From positions 1-33,420 of the IMG/VR virus record IMGVR_UViG_3300030117_001006: a stretch of 33,420 nucleotides of DNA. The stretch is one strand, 5' to 3'. Source of the DNA: a virus. The notes beneath the pieces were generated by a model. It saw only the letters and a list, made by a program, of their open reading frames with translations. It had not been told where the DNA came from and ran no database searches. Each line of letters begins with the position of its first letter. Position 1 is the stretch's first letter. The position numbers were made by a program, and so were the translations under genes. Below are positions 1 through 9,302 of the stretch, piece after piece.

Positions 1-31
1 ATACACATTCGCCATTGCAGTATTCACACAT
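1..31 (-). CDS. Start of a truncated Cys-rich protein (left edge)
   Basis: Only the first ten codons are present, read leftward from an ATG at 31-29: MCEYCNGECV. A strong ribosome site, AAGGAG, lies just upstream inside the last codons of the neighbouring 107-residue gene, so translation is probably coupled. The CxxC followed by another Cys suggests a small metal-binding (zinc-ribbon-like) protein. Its length and role cannot be judged because the rest lies outside the window. It continues the minus-strand tail-fibre cluster. Confidence 0.5.
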   Translation of the reverse strand, partial: MCEYCNGECV

Positions 32-34
32 GCT

Positions 35-358
35 TTACTCCTTTGGATTATCTGATTTAATTTGTGCGATTCTAGTTCTCCAAGCATCTATATCTTTATA
101 GATTTCATCTAATTGATCGCCAATATTACCATAAGCTGATTTACGAGTAGCTCTAACAATATTGTTAGCTTCTTCTGTATTACCAGCAGTTTCGTATGAA
201 GCTATTTGTGAATCAGTAGGTTTAGAAAAACTATATGTCCATGTTTTGATATAATCGCCTTTACCATCACTATCATTTTGTAAAGATACTTTTGTATCAT
301 CCCAAGTTTCAGAATTTTCTTTTATATATAATTCTACTTTTGTTTGTAAACTAGCCAT
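35..358 (-). CDS. Small tail-fibre-associated protein (IGDQLD type)
   Basis: 107 residues. The C-terminal half carries an 'R..AY..IGDQLDEIYKDID' pattern followed by 'I...K.DNPK'. I recognise this from small proteins next to tail-fibre genes in many phages, often annotated as XkdW-like or fibre-associated. The first 45 residues hold aromatic residues spaced as in a beta strand hairpin. The ATG has an AGGAG site six to seven bases upstream, formed in the gap after the 291-residue fibre-tip gene. It is the second-last gene seen in the receptor-binding cluster, so a role in fibre assembly or as a chaperone is likely but inferred. Confidence 0.6.
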   Translation of the reverse strand: MASLQTKVELYIKENSETWDDTKVSLQNDSDGKGDYIKTWTYSFSKPTDSQIASYETAGNTEEANNIVRATRKSAYGNIGDQLDEIYKDIDAWRTRIAQIKSDNPKE

Positions 359-359
359 T

Positions 360-1235
360 TTATACTCCTATTAACTTGTAACCACCGAATTGACTATCAT
401 CTGGTGCTACATTAGCAGTTCCACCATTTTCATCTTTAAGATAGACATATGCTTCCACAGTATCACTTGCACTTAAATCTATTATTGTATGTGCAGTACA
501 AGTTGTTTGAATATAGTTAGCAGAACCCTGTAGTTCTATTAAACCACTAGAAACTTTAGAACCATTAACATAAATAGAAGCTATAGAGTATTCTCCATCG
601 CTTCCAGCAGCAGTTCCATAATCGCAATATAATTGAACAAATATATAATACTTACCTCCTTTACCACTAGGTACTGTAAATGTAGTACCATCAAAGGCAG
701 TATCACTATCTATTTCATTATCTGTAAATCCTGTAACTTTTGTAAAAGTTGCTCTAGCTATACTTCCTTGTGTAGATGCTTTTCTTCCAAAAAAAGCTGG
801 GGTGTTAGCAGATTTTAAATAACTATAATCTACTCTTTTTAATGTCCCAGCATCAGAAATTAAAAGTTCATCTGTATCTGCTGGAGCTGCTCCTAAAGCT
901 GTTTGTCCTGTTATGACATCAGCAGTTATTTGTGAACTACCTACAGTACCTGATCCAACTGTTGTTAATTGTATTGCTCTTTCTGCTAATATAAAATCTA
1001 TAGTATCTGAACTAGTTAAAGCAGATGCAAATATAATCGTGCTTCCTGAAACTGAATAAGATGTTTGGGGTGCTTGAATAACACCATTAAGACTTACAGT
1101 TAATGATTCAGCACTACTAGGTGTATAAGCAGCACCACTTAAAAGAAGATTATAAGTTGCTGTAGCACTTGCTGTAATAGCATCTAGTTTTGCTCTGTCT
1201 GATAAATTATCAATATTTCTTCCTATGTATGCCAT
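360..1235 (-). CDS. Fibre-tip protein with C1q-like C-terminal domain
   Basis: 291 residues. The N-terminus starts MAYIGRN, a short 'YIG' attachment-like opening shared with the 181-residue neighbour. A beta-rich segment around residues 30-95 looks like a fibre repeat unit. A linker near residues 120-145 (DELLISDAGTLKRV) is of the type common in marine phage fibres. The last ~140 residues (from AFFGRK to GGYKLIGV) have alternating hydrophobic strands, the 'F.VP..G.YYI.' opening and a terminal GG-hydrophobic strand, as in C1q/TNF-like jelly rolls that bind receptors as trimers. It overlaps the upstream gene's stop by one base. Likely a receptor-binding tip; the fold is inferred by eye. Confidence 0.6.
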   Translation of the reverse strand: MAYIGRNIDNLSDRAKLDAITASATATYNLLLSGAAYTPSSAESLTVSLNGVIQAPQTSYSVSGSTIIFASALTSSDTIDFILAERAIQLTTVGSGTVGSSQITADVITGQTALGAAPADTDELLISDAGTLKRVDYSYLKSANTPAFFGRKASTQGSIARATFTKVTGFTDNEIDSDTAFDGTTFTVPSGKGGKYYIFVQLYCDYGTAAGSDGEYSIASIYVNGSKVSSGLIELQGSANYIQTTCTAHTIIDLSASDTVEAYVYLKDENGGTANVAPDDSQFGGYKLIGV

Positions 1236-1546
1236 TATTTTAATACCTCATCTGGGAATGTGTATGCTTCTACTTTCTCTACAGTATCTAATCCTGTAGG
1301 AGCATCACGCAATTCTTGTCTATAAGTTTTCATTTCATTTGACATTGTTAAATCACTACTAGCTGTCCAATCTGTTTTTCTTAATAAATTATTTCTTTTT
1401 TCTCTAAGTTCTATTAATGATGCTTCTAATAAAACTGCATCATTATCATAGGAAATTTTATTTTCATCTTTATCAAAAGCATCTTCACCTCTTATAATTG
1501 CAACATTGCTGTGTAGTTTTATTATTGCTTGGTGTTTATAACTCAT
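1235..1546 (-). CDS. Probable tail-fibre assembly chaperone-like protein
   Basis: I place the start at 1546 (MSYKHQA, 103 residues) because its ATG overlaps the upstream TGA as ATGA. A longer reading from 1570 would overlap the previous gene by 28 bases without a visible ribosome site. Residues ~55-100 carry 'LRKTDWTASSD....NEMKTYRQELRDAPT' followed by 'FPDEVL'. This matches the R...L...DW..L..........YRQ.LR....P pattern of phage tail-assembly chaperone/DUF4376-type proteins. It lies between two beta-rich fibre-tip genes, which fits a role in folding or attaching them. The exact partner is unknown. Confidence 0.62.
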   Translation of the reverse strand: MSYKHQAIIKLHSNVAIIRGEDAFDKDENKISYDNDAVLLEASLIELREKRNNLLRKTDWTASSDLTMSNEMKTYRQELRDAPTGLDTVEKVEAYTFPDEVLK

Positions 1547-2001
1547 GATGAAATCTCCAATATTGTCCAAATTAAAGGATTACTACTTCCAGCTTGAAGT
1601 AAGAAATTTCCCCCTTTACCATATAAAGAATATTTAATTGCACTTGTTGATGCTACACTAGCAGAAAAATAATGAATCGTACTGCCTTTAATATCTGTTG
1701 TTGCGCCATCTTGATGCCATTCTCCTAAAGCAGCAGAATCAGATATTTCTGATATTGAGCTATCATCTGCATAAATTGTAAACTGACCTGAAGTTCCACC
1801 TTCATCATTTTTTCTCCATGCACAGTTAATCATGTGCAAAAGTTTATTACTTGTAGATGAAGCAGTATAAGTATGATCGAATCCTGTATCAGTTACAGAT
1901 GAAGTATTTAGTGTAACTGTACCACTTGTTAAAAATGCTCTACTTGAATTAATAACTGTGCCAAAATTTACACCTCTTGATTTTAATTTTACTAAAGACA
2001 T
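1543..2001 (-). CDS. Beta-rich fibre-tip / receptor-binding protein
   Basis: 152 residues, Ser/Thr-rich, with regularly alternating beta-strand segments ('GTVTLNTSSVTDTGFDHTYT', 'GQFTIYADDSS', 'STIHYFSASVAS', 'WTILEIS'). It has the general plan of the 181-residue neighbour: an early strand with a conserved T.T......T, a central 'SNKLLHMI..' segment and a terminal 'I.E' strand. It probably shares its jelly-roll-like fold and arose from the same module. One-base overlap with the upstream start and ATGA overlap downstream show a tightly coupled operon. The role as a receptor-binding tip is inferred from position and composition. Confidence 0.5.
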   Translation of the reverse strand: MSLVKLKSRGVNFGTVINSSRAFLTSGTVTLNTSSVTDTGFDHTYTASSTSNKLLHMINCAWRKNDEGGTSGQFTIYADDSSISEISDSAALGEWHQDGATTDIKGSTIHYFSASVASTSAIKYSLYGKGGNFLLQAGSSNPLIWTILEISS

Positions 2002-2546
2002 TATGCTAATATCTCCATAACTGTTGCATTAAATTTAGCATTATTACCAAAATTAACTGTGTTGCTACTTACTTTTACATAAGGGGTATAAGTTACTGCA
2101 CTAGTTGTACTAGGTGATGATAAATACTGCCAAGAGGCAACATCATAATTTCCAGTTGAACTTTGATAACCAGAGTATCTACTTATTTCTCCTGAATCAT
2201 CACCATAACCACCACCACCGACATCTTTATAAATATTCATAAAAAATCCTGTGTTAGCAGAACTACTAAAAAAAGGAAAACTACAAAAATATAATACTTT
2301 TGATCCTGTAGCAGAAGGAGTTATTGTTACTCTACATGAAGTATTTAATTCAGTTAAAGAGGTTGATGTTATATCTTGATTTAGTGTTATTGATGTTGTA
2401 ACTACTTGTCCTACTTTACCTAAACTAAAATTTACTTTATCTGAAGTAACTGCATCATCAGCTATCTTAGCTGTAGAGATAATACCATCTGTTATATCAT
2501 CTGCTGTTAATGCCGCATCAGCTGGTTTTACACCAATATAAGACAT
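2001..2546 (-). CDS. Fibre-tip protein with YIG N-terminus
   Basis: 181 residues. The N-terminus 'MSYIGVKPADAALTADDITDGIIS' followed by 'KIADDAVTSDKVNFSLG' is a classic phage fibre leader: short heptad-like helical/beta turns with repeating I..DAV.S.K. The last ~120 residues are a beta-rich Ser/Thr/Tyr domain ending 'FNATVMEIL', resembling jelly-roll fibre tips ('SKVLYFCSFPF', 'TPYVKVSS'). It starts two bases after the 116-residue gene ends. It probably forms a trimeric tip or side fibre; the receptor is unknown. Confidence 0.58.
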   Translation of the reverse strand: MSYIGVKPADAALTADDITDGIISTAKIADDAVTSDKVNFSLGKVGQVVTTSITLNQDITSTSLTELNTSCRVTITPSATGSKVLYFCSFPFFSSSANTGFFMNIYKDVGGGGYGDDSGEISRYSGYQSSTGNYDVASWQYLSSPSTTSAVTYTPYVKVSSNTVNFGNNAKFNATVMEILA

Positions 2547-2547
2547 T

Positions 2548-2898
2548 CTATGTAATCTCCATTATTGATAATGCTGCATCTATTTTTGCAGATACAGAAC
2601 AATCAATTTTAAGAACATCTGTAGTTTGTAATACAACCTTACTACCAGTTAGTACTTCAAGAGTACCACCAACAGGAATAGGTGCATTTTTTACTACAAA
2701 TACAGTTTGATTTGTTTCTGTATCAGAAGTATCTGATTCAATTTTAACACTAACATCTACAGCTGAAGTATGAATATTACATAGTAATAATCCTAGCACC
2801 ACAGTGCTAGTAGAACTAGGTACTGTATATAATGTTAAAGGCGTACCAGAACTAGCTGGCATAGCATCATTAGTTTTTATTTTAAAAGTATTAGCCAT
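2548..2898 (-). CDS. Small beta-sandwich structural protein of the fibre cluster
   Basis: 116 residues with a regular beta pattern: 'LYTVPSSTSTVVLGLLLCNI', 'DVSVKIE', 'TVFVVKNAPIPVGGTLEVL', 'SKVVLQTTDVLKIDCS'. This 'TVP...T.VV..L.L.N......VSV' layout is common in small phage proteins next to fibres or necks, often annotated as hypothetical or tail protein. The ATG has an AAAGGA ribosome site in the 10-base gap after the main fibre gene. Possibly a fibre-attached decoration or adaptor; no enzymatic motif is visible. Confidence 0.5.
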   Translation of the reverse strand: MANTFKIKTNDAMPASSGTPLTLYTVPSSTSTVVLGLLLCNIHTSAVDVSVKIESDTSDTETNQTVFVVKNAPIPVGGTLEVLTGSKVVLQTTDVLKIDCSVSAKIDAALSIMEIT

Positions 2899-2908
2899 TT
2901 TATCCTTT

Positions 2909-4420
2909 CTATCCTAAAGCTATAGCAAGAGCAGTTGGATCTGTTGCACTTATTGTTAATGTTTCATTACCACCATCATTACCTTCAGTAAATGTAACAG
3001 CTGTTCCAGCTACTAGTTTACCATTAAGAAATCCAGCAGTAGTATCGTTAGAACTAACTTTAGTTTTAACATCTGTGTCAGCAGTTATAGTCTGCCAAGA
3101 CGAACCATCGTAATATTTAAGAACTGAGCTTGATGTATTAAAATATAAATCTCCAGCGTTTAAAGAATCTCCGTCATTGTCTTGTGTCGGATCAGATGAC
3201 TTAGCACCTAAATAAGTATCATCAAAACTATCAGCAGAAGCGGCAGCAGCGGCAGCACTTGCGGCAGCATTTGTCGCTGACGTAGCAGCTTCACTTGCTT
3301 TTGTGGTAGCTGTAGTTGCCTGTGTTGTTGCTGTCGTGGCTGAGGTAGCAGCTTCAGTTGCTTTAGTAGTAGCTGTGGTAGCATGACCAGAAGCTGTCGT
3401 TGCAGATGAAGCAGCATTTGTAGCAGAGGTTGATGCTTCACTTGCTTTAGTCGTTGCAGTTGTAGCAGAACTTGCAGAAGATGTTGCAGATGTTGCTGCG
3501 TTGCTTGCACTGGTACTTGCCTCACTAGCCTTAGTGGTTGCAGTTGTGGCAGAACCACTAGCACTAGTAGCTGAACTGGCAGCCGCTGTTGCAGAACTTG
3601 CTGCGTTAGTGGCAGAAGTTGCGGCTTCTCCAGCTTTAGTAGTCGCTGTAGTTGCGTGTCCAGATGCAGTAGTTGCACTAGAAGCAGCAGCAGTAGCCGA
3701 ACTAGCAGCGTTAGTTGCAGAGGTTGTTGCTGTAGCAGCGTCTACTAATAAATCCCACTTTGCAGAATCTGTATTAGTTGTTAAAGGTTGCGATCCTGAT
3801 GATGTATGAGCAGCATTTGCTATAAATATATTGTTAGTAGAAGTATCTTTAACTATATCTCTTTGTACATATGCTGCACTAGCTGACCAGTTTCCTTTAA
3901 AGTTACCTATTTCTTGAGAAAAATTAAGAGCATTACCAGCAGTATTTACTGTTAATACTTTATTAGCTACTAGTTCAGGAAAAGTTAAACCATAAGCTGT
4001 AGATGTTGTATCTGCTGCTTTGGGTATTAGATTAATATCTACTTCTTTTTGTTGAATAATAGCGATTACTTTATCTAATTCTGTGTTTAAAGAATTAATA
4101 GGGAAAGTACCAGAAGTAGGAAAGTCAGTAATTCTTTGTGTAGATAAGTTTCTTCTAATTGTGTATTTATCATTAAGAGTAGCACCTGAACCGAGCGTAA
4201 TTGATCCACCACCATTAACGCCAGCACCAGTTACAGAGTATTGAGTAACAGAACTAGGGCTAGAATTAAGAGTTAAAGTAGTATCAACACCACCAGCATT
4301 AGTAACAATAACTTTTAAATCTTCATCATCAAAGAACTCAAAAGGTACAGAAAATGTAGTTTGTCCAGAAGTAGCTGTATATTGTACTCTAGGGCTTGTA
4401 TCTGATATTTGTAATGCCAT
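2909..4420 (-). CDS. Tail fibre protein with T7 gp17-like N-terminal domain
   Basis: 503 residues. Residues 1-150 resemble the T7 tail-fibre N-terminal attachment domain ('[28 protein letters not shown]', '[15 protein letters not shown]', '[14 protein letters not shown]'), which binds the tail tube. Residues ~172-225 are a carbohydrate-binding-5/12-like unit ('[15 protein letters not shown]...[10 protein letters not shown]...WDLL'). Residues ~228-396 are an Ala/Ser/Thr-rich low-complexity stalk. Residues ~401-447 carry the common marine-fibre box '[15 protein letters not shown]', 'LYFNTS', 'YYDGSSWQ'. The end is a short beta domain. It overlaps the upstream stop by one base and is followed by small tip genes, so it is probably the stalk to which separate tips attach. 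Confidence 0.85.
   Translation of the reverse strand: MALQISDTSPRVQYTATSGQTTFSVPFEFFDDEDLKVIVTNAGGVDTTLTLNSSPSSVTQYSVTGAGVNGGGSITLGSGATLNDKYTIRRNLSTQRITDFPTSGTFPINSLNTELDKVIAIIQQKEVDINLIPKAADTTSTAYGLTFPELVANKVLTVNTAGNALNFSQEIGNFKGNWSASAAYVQRDIVKDTSTNNIFIANAAHTSSGSQPLTTNTDSAKWDLLVDAATATTSATNAASSATAAASSATTASGHATTATTKAGEAATSATNAASSATAAASSATSASGSATTATTKASEASTSASNAATSATSSASSATTATTKASEASTSATNAASSATTASGHATTATTKATEAATSATTATTQATTATTKASEAATSATNAAASAAAAAASADSFDDTYLGAKSSDPTQDNDGDSLNAGDLYFNTSSSVLKYYDGSSWQTITADTDVKTKVSSNDTTAGFLNGKLVAGTAVTFTEGNDGGNETLTISATDPTALAIALG
3233..3739 (-). repeat. Ala/Ser/Thr-rich coding repeat in the fibre stalk
   Basis: About 169 codons of the fibre gene consist of imperfect tandem units such as [31 protein letters not shown] and [12 protein letters not shown]. 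The units [12 protein letters not shown] and HATTATTKA recur several times with small variations, so the DNA is internally repetitive and likely to expand or contract by recombination. The Thr/Lys/Glu interruptions ('TTKASEA') recur at near-regular intervals and suggest a helical, possibly coiled-coil, stalk. Confidence 0.75.
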
Positions 4421-7400
4421 TATCTTAAACCTTTTTCTAGCTTATCGAAGTTATTATCCAGCCACCATACATTTTGAAAAGGTATGAGTCTACGCACATT
4501 CCTTGCGTCATGATGATTATAAGTCCCTGTCCCCCATGCCCACATAATCTCAGATATATTAGCTATTTGATTAGCTGTAGGACCTAATACATCAGGAAAA
4601 GGATTGTTAAATACATCTCTATAAGTACCATAAGGCTTCTTATCTCCTAGTAATGGTCGCAGTCCTACATAGTTATTAGTTAGTCTTTCTAGGTTATTAT
4701 TAATATCAGAAAAAATTCCACCCAATCCAGAACGATCAAAAGCATCTACAAGCTTATCGTTATATTTTTTCTTGCTGTAATCTCTATTTAATTGGTGAGT
4801 TCTAATTGCATCTACAGCTGCTCCACCCATCATCAGTAGCATAACACCTACTAATTGGTTCATATCTCTTTCTTGTAATCCTCTCATACCAATTCTTTGT
4901 GTAGAACTAAATGCCCATTTTTTGAATTGAGTAATTAATCCACCCATTTCACTGTTAGTCCAAAGAGGGACATCACCTTTTCCGGGTGTTACAATATCGA
5001 TATTACCTTGTTTAGCTAAAGCATCATTCATCAATTTAGCGGCATCAGGATCATCCCATGCATCTGTGTTAGCAGTTCTCATATATTTATAGTCTAAGTT
5101 TGTCTTACCAGCTTTAAGATTATTAACCGAGCCTTTACCTACTCCATATTTTTTATACTGAGCTAATATCTTTTTAGAACCTTCTAGGTCAATACCTAAG
5201 GATTGAAGTCTAGCTTTATTAACTTTACTTATAGTTCCTTTTTCTACCCAGCCTTCAATGGCTTCTAGCATTCTAGTAGAATTATAAGTAGAGCTAAGAG
5301 TCTTAACAAAAGTATTCCAAGGGTTAGCTAAGTTAAAGAAGGTAAAGTAAATATTACCCATAGTACTCATTGTTCTTTCTGTTTTATTAAATACTCCATA
5401 AGCATCATCAATGTCATACATTCTCATAACAGTAGAACTTGTAGCTAAATCTAGAGCTTCACCACCTAGATTAATAGATTTCTTATTCATCTTATAAATT
5501 TCTTTAGGCATACCACTAGTTAAAACATCCCAACTAACTCCCATAGTTTTTGTAATACCATTGGTTGTAACTAATCTAGCAACGTCTACTACTTGAGATA
5601 ATCCTGTTAGCATAGTCAAAGCATTGTATAATTTAACCATTCTAATCATTCTACTCTGCCATCTATTAGGATCTGCATGCAAACCCCTAGTACCTTGTAC
5701 TAGCTGAATACCAGCATAAGCATCTTCTAAAGCTTCTTTACGAGTCTTTCTAATATTATTAGCAGCTTTGGAATCAAAACCTTTTTCAATAATAGTCTTT
5801 TCTAGGATTCTTTGGTATTCCATATCAATAGCTAATAAGCCGCTTTGGAATGGAGATTCAGGATCTTTCATAGCTCTCGAGCCTAGTCCTAAAGGATCGC
5901 CAAATACTTTACTAACTTCAATATCAGGAACTACCTGATTAAAGTATAATCTATTCAAATATGTTAGATCTTTCTCAATGAATCCAGCATCCATTAATTT
6001 CTTATAACCAAACTTACCTAAGTCAATATGACGAGAATAGAATCGACTACTAACCTTATTAACTGTTTCTAGTTTAGGTATTTGTTTACCAATAACATCC
6101 CATACATTTTGGAACTGTATAATAGGCTGATAGTTTCTAAAGTTTTCAATAATATCTTCTATTTCATCTTTAGTTAAAGAAGCCAATTTAGGATCATTAG
6201 GATTGTTTAAAATGTTTCTCATGATTCTTTGGAAATCACTAAAACGAGCATCTATAACATCTCTTTTGTAAACAATATTAACATAGTCCCTTCTTTTAAT
6301 TCCGTTTTTATTAACGTAATCTAATCTCTTTTGAAGCTTGTTTATTTGAACACTAATATCAGCTATTTGGTTTTGTAGTGTTAATCTTCTAATTTCATCA
6401 CCAGTATTGCGTAATTCTCTTTTCCATACTTCTCTAAAAAAGTCTAATCTTTCTATATTTGTTCCTAAATAAGATTGAACAATCTTTGCATTGTCATACT
6501 CATTAACTAGATCATCATAGTATTTTCTTTGGCTTTCAGCTGCTTGTTTAATGATATCATTAATACGATCATCTTGATTAGCAATTCTATAGTTTTTACC
6601 CATGAGTAGTTTTTCAAATACTAATTCTCTAAACTGGGTACTATTCATTACATCATTTCTTAATGTAAACTTTCTATCCACAATTTTTTCATACCATGCT
6701 CTGCCAGATAATCCTTTATAATGAAGATACTCATCATATAAGCTCATCATTTCTTCGTTAGCTTGAATAACATTATAATAACGAGATTTAATATTTCTTT
6801 CGATAGAAGGCTTAGTAGCTTCATCTAAAAAGTTCTTTCTCTGCATTAAAGGAATCTCTAAAGTACTTTCAATAAATTCCTGAGCAGTATCAATTTTTTC
6901 TTGTAAGGTTCTAAACACAGGAGTAGTTCTACTATTTTCTCCAAAGACACCCATTCCTGTAGGAGCTATTTTATTTAGTTCATCTGCTTCTTTTGCTAGG
7001 TCAGCTTTCCAAAATGATTTAGCACCAACCGAACCACCAGCACGATAATACTCATCTACTTTGTCATAAAAATTAGCTGTTCTATCAAAGTTTTTAGCAC
7101 TTCCTCTAGGAATAGCTGGAAACAATGCTGGTATAATAAAACCACCAGCAGTAATTAAAGCAGTATCAGAAATAGGTCTATTAGGATCTCTATTAGCTTT
7201 AATTAGTTCTTCTCCAGCTATTAAAGAACCCATGCCTAAAGAATTAGATAATCGAGTACCTCTCATTAATATATTACTAGCTTTGCTAAAAAAGAATAAA
7301 GACGAAGGATCTGTTAAACCACCTAGTATTCTACCCACAATATAAGAAGGACTACTTTTATATTTATCTGCTCCGTTTAAGAAATCTTTAATAAGAGCTG

Positions 7401-7677
7401 AAGCATGTTCTTTGTTATTAGCATGTAGAAAATTTCCCATATAGTCTTCTAGTCCTCTAAACTGAGGATCTAAATAAACATTGTAATTGGGATCTTTTTG
7501 TAAAAAAGGATTACCATTAGCTTCATAAGCTATTCTATCTTTAATTAATATGGCAATTAAATTTTCATCTCCTATTCCTCTACCTACATTTTGTAAAGCT
7601 TCACCAAGATTAAATTCTTCAGGTTGTTCGTAAGTTTCTCTATAAGGGGAAATCGCAGCTATATTAATAAAACCCAT
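4420..7677 (-). CDS. Large internal virion protein (T7 gp16-like position)
   Basis: 1085 residues, by far the largest gene. It lies last in the order tail tubes - gp14-like - gp15-like - 541-residue protein - fibre, the place of T7 gp16, the ejected core protein. The sequence is mainly helical and charged, with hydrophobic stretches near residues 125-155 and 170-195 and another near 690-720 and 940-960 ('[17 protein letters not shown]') that could insert into the host envelope. I see no SLT-type transglycosylase motif in it; the muralytic domain seems to be in the preceding gene instead. Assignment rests on size and synteny more than on motifs. Confidence 0.65.
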   Translation of the reverse strand: MGFINIAAISPYRETYEQPEEFNLGEALQNVGRGIGDENLIAILIKDRIAYEANGNPFLQKDPNYNVYLDPQFRGLEDYMGNFLHANNKEHASALIKDFLNGADKYKSSPSYIVGRILGGLTDPSSLFFFSKASNILMRGTRLSNSLGMGSLIAGEELIKANRDPNRPISDTALITAGGFIIPALFPAIPRGSAKNFDRTANFYDKVDEYYRAGGSVGAKSFWKADLAKEADELNKIAPTGMGVFGENSRTTPVFRTLQEKIDTAQEFIESTLEIPLMQRKNFLDEATKPSIERNIKSRYYNVIQANEEMMSLYDEYLHYKGLSGRAWYEKIVDRKFTLRNDVMNSTQFRELVFEKLLMGKNYRIANQDDRINDIIKQAAESQRKYYDDLVNEYDNAKIVQSYLGTNIERLDFFREVWKRELRNTGDEIRRLTLQNQIADISVQINKLQKRLDYVNKNGIKRRDYVNIVYKRDVIDARFSDFQRIMRNILNNPNDPKLASLTKDEIEDIIENFRNYQPIIQFQNVWDVIGKQIPKLETVNKVSSRFYSRHIDLGKFGYKKLMDAGFIEKDLTYLNRLYFNQVVPDIEVSKVFGDPLGLGSRAMKDPESPFQSGLLAIDMEYQRILEKTIIEKGFDSKAANNIRKTRKEALEDAYAGIQLVQGTRGLHADPNRWQSRMIRMVKLYNALTMLTGLSQVVDVARLVTTNGITKTMGVSWDVLTSGMPKEIYKMNKKSINLGGEALDLATSSTVMRMYDIDDAYGVFNKTERTMSTMGNIYFTFFNLANPWNTFVKTLSSTYNSTRMLEAIEGWVEKGTISKVNKARLQSLGIDLEGSKKILAQYKKYGVGKGSVNNLKAGKTNLDYKYMRTANTDAWDDPDAAKLMNDALAKQGNIDIVTPGKGDVPLWTNSEMGGLITQFKKWAFSSTQRIGMRGLQERDMNQLVGVMLLMMGGAAVDAIRTHQLNRDYSKKKYNDKLVDAFDRSGLGGIFSDINNNLERLTNNYVGLRPLLGDKKPYGTYRDVFNNPFPDVLGPTANQIANISEIMWAWGTGTYNHHDARNVRRLIPFQNVWWLDNNFDKLEKGLR

Positions 7678-9302
7678 TAACCTATCCTATTGGGATTTAA
7701 TAAATTTGGATTTAATACATAAGAAGGCATAATATCAAAACTACCTAAAGACCATGCTTTAATAAGATCATATACATCTCTAAATCTTGGTTCATACCCT
7801 CCTAACTTTATTCCATCTTTTGTTACTGCGCTTACAGCATCTGTGTATAATTCTTGACCAATACTATACTCATCACCTTCTTTATATGGTCCAAAAACAC
7901 CAATATATTTTTCATCCCCTGTTGCAGCAAAATTATTTAGAGCTTCGTAAAATTTAGGACCATTAAATCCACCACCTAAATATTCTAAGTTAGTTATACC
8001 TACTCCTAACAACATATTTTTTGGAGCCAATAAGTCATAAGATTTAGTTTTTTTATTAGCTATTTGTAATTTTTCAGCAACCCTTTTATAAAAAACATAG
8101 TACGCATCTGCACGATCTAATCGTTGAGTTCCATTCATTAATCCCTCTAAAGTATATTTTTGTGTTCCATCAATGTTTTTAATAGATTCTAAAATATCTA
8201 TGTTTATTTGATCTTTTAAAGACAAACCCGGTCCTATAGTAGGATCAGCATTTTCTGATGTTAATGATTCATATTGTGAATTAGAAATATTAGATCCTTC
8301 TACATATGGTTCACGAGAAACATCTCCTGTAGCAACGCCTCTAGTACCACCAGCTGACATTTCTATCTCTTTTGAATCAAAATTAGGATCTACAGCATTA
8401 TAAACATAACTTCTATATCCTTCATGTTTTATAATACTTTCAGCAAAAGGATTATTCATCATTTGAGGCAAATGTGCTTCGTCAAATTCAACTGACAACC
8501 TATTATACATTTCTACAGGCAATTCTTCTTGTAATCTTACCTTTGCTTCATCTAAGGCTTGCATATTTAACATTCTGTCTTGTTGTATATCTGCAAGAGC
8601 ATTAGGATCATAATTTATATTTGGGAAAAAAGGAACAGATTCAAATAGTTGTTCTAGGTTTTTTAATCCTTCTTGTCCTTTGTCAAAAACCAAACCAAAT
8701 GCTACTCTAGTCAGAGCACTCATTAAACTACTAACTTCTTTAGCTTGTTCTTCTGGGATACCAAAACTTCTAATATACATATCTTTAGCATCATCCATAC
8801 CCATTGGAAGATTTTCATACATTTCTCTAGCACTATCAATGTCTGTAACAGTTTCCTCAGATCCTTTTTCTCTAAACCATTCTCCTTTTGCTTCTAAGAA
8901 ATCATCAGCCATTTTACCAATTACTTCTTCATAAATTGCTTTGAATTTCATATTGGTATATCTTGTACCCATTTTTTCAGGCACAAATAAAGCATTTCTA
9001 TTTTTCATATTAGTTAGTTGTTGCCATGATTGACCATCACCATCAATATCTATAAAAATATTATATGCTGGATTTCTAGTTCCACTTGTGTCATTCCATA
9101 AAAATTTTAATCTTCCGTCTTTATACATTCTTCTAAGGTTGTAATTATCATAAAAATCATCAGATATTCCTCTTAGCTCTCTTTCATAATCTGTATAACC
9201 ACCAATTGTTTGCATAGTAGCCCATAAAGCATCGTCAATAATTTCATCTTCATTAAAACCTCTTTGAGTATAGGTATCTATTAGGTTAAATCGTTCAATC
9301 AT
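7677..9302 (-). CDS. Internal virion protein with embedded GH24 lysozyme-like domain
   Basis: 541 residues. The N-terminal ~280 residues are helical with no recognised domain. From residue ~285 there is a phage-lysozyme-like region: 'ESIIKHEGYRSYVYN' gives the catalytic Glu candidate (E294) in the H-E-G context. The 'PTIGPG' at 354-359 matches the T-I-G-x-G box after the active-site hairpin. An insertion of ~50 residues separates the two, longer than in T4-type lysozymes. 'LGVGITNLEYLGGGFNGPKFYEALN' near 431-455 resembles the later 'N.G......ST..R.LN' part. It lies between gp15-like and gp16-like genes and overlaps the upstream gene by 8 bases, so it is probably carried in the virion and opens peptidoglycan during ejection. 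Confidence 0.6.
   Translation of the reverse strand: MIERFNLIDTYTQRGFNEDEIIDDALWATMQTIGGYTDYERELRGISDDFYDNYNLRRMYKDGRLKFLWNDTSGTRNPAYNIFIDIDGDGQSWQQLTNMKNRNALFVPEKMGTRYTNMKFKAIYEEVIGKMADDFLEAKGEWFREKGSEETVTDIDSAREMYENLPMGMDDAKDMYIRSFGIPEEQAKEVSSLMSALTRVAFGLVFDKGQEGLKNLEQLFESVPFFPNINYDPNALADIQQDRMLNMQALDEAKVRLQEELPVEMYNRLSVEFDEAHLPQMMNNPFAESIIKHEGYRSYVYNAVDPNFDSKEIEMSAGGTRGVATGDVSREPYVEGSNISNSQYESLTSENADPTIGPGLSLKDQINIDILESIKNIDGTQKYTLEGLMNGTQRLDRADAYYVFYKRVAEKLQIANKKTKSYDLLAPKNMLLGVGITNLEYLGGGFNGPKFYEALNNFAATGDEKYIGVFGPYKEGDEYSIGQELYTDAVSAVTKDGIKLGGYEPRFRDVYDLIKAWSLGSFDIMPSYVLNPNLLNPNRIG

Noticed and set aside
3208-3809. Long Leu/Gln-rich minus frame and Ala/Val-rich plus frame across the fibre stalk
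   Set aside because: Both are shadows of the Ala/Ser/Thr repeat in the true fibre frame; repeats keep all frames open.
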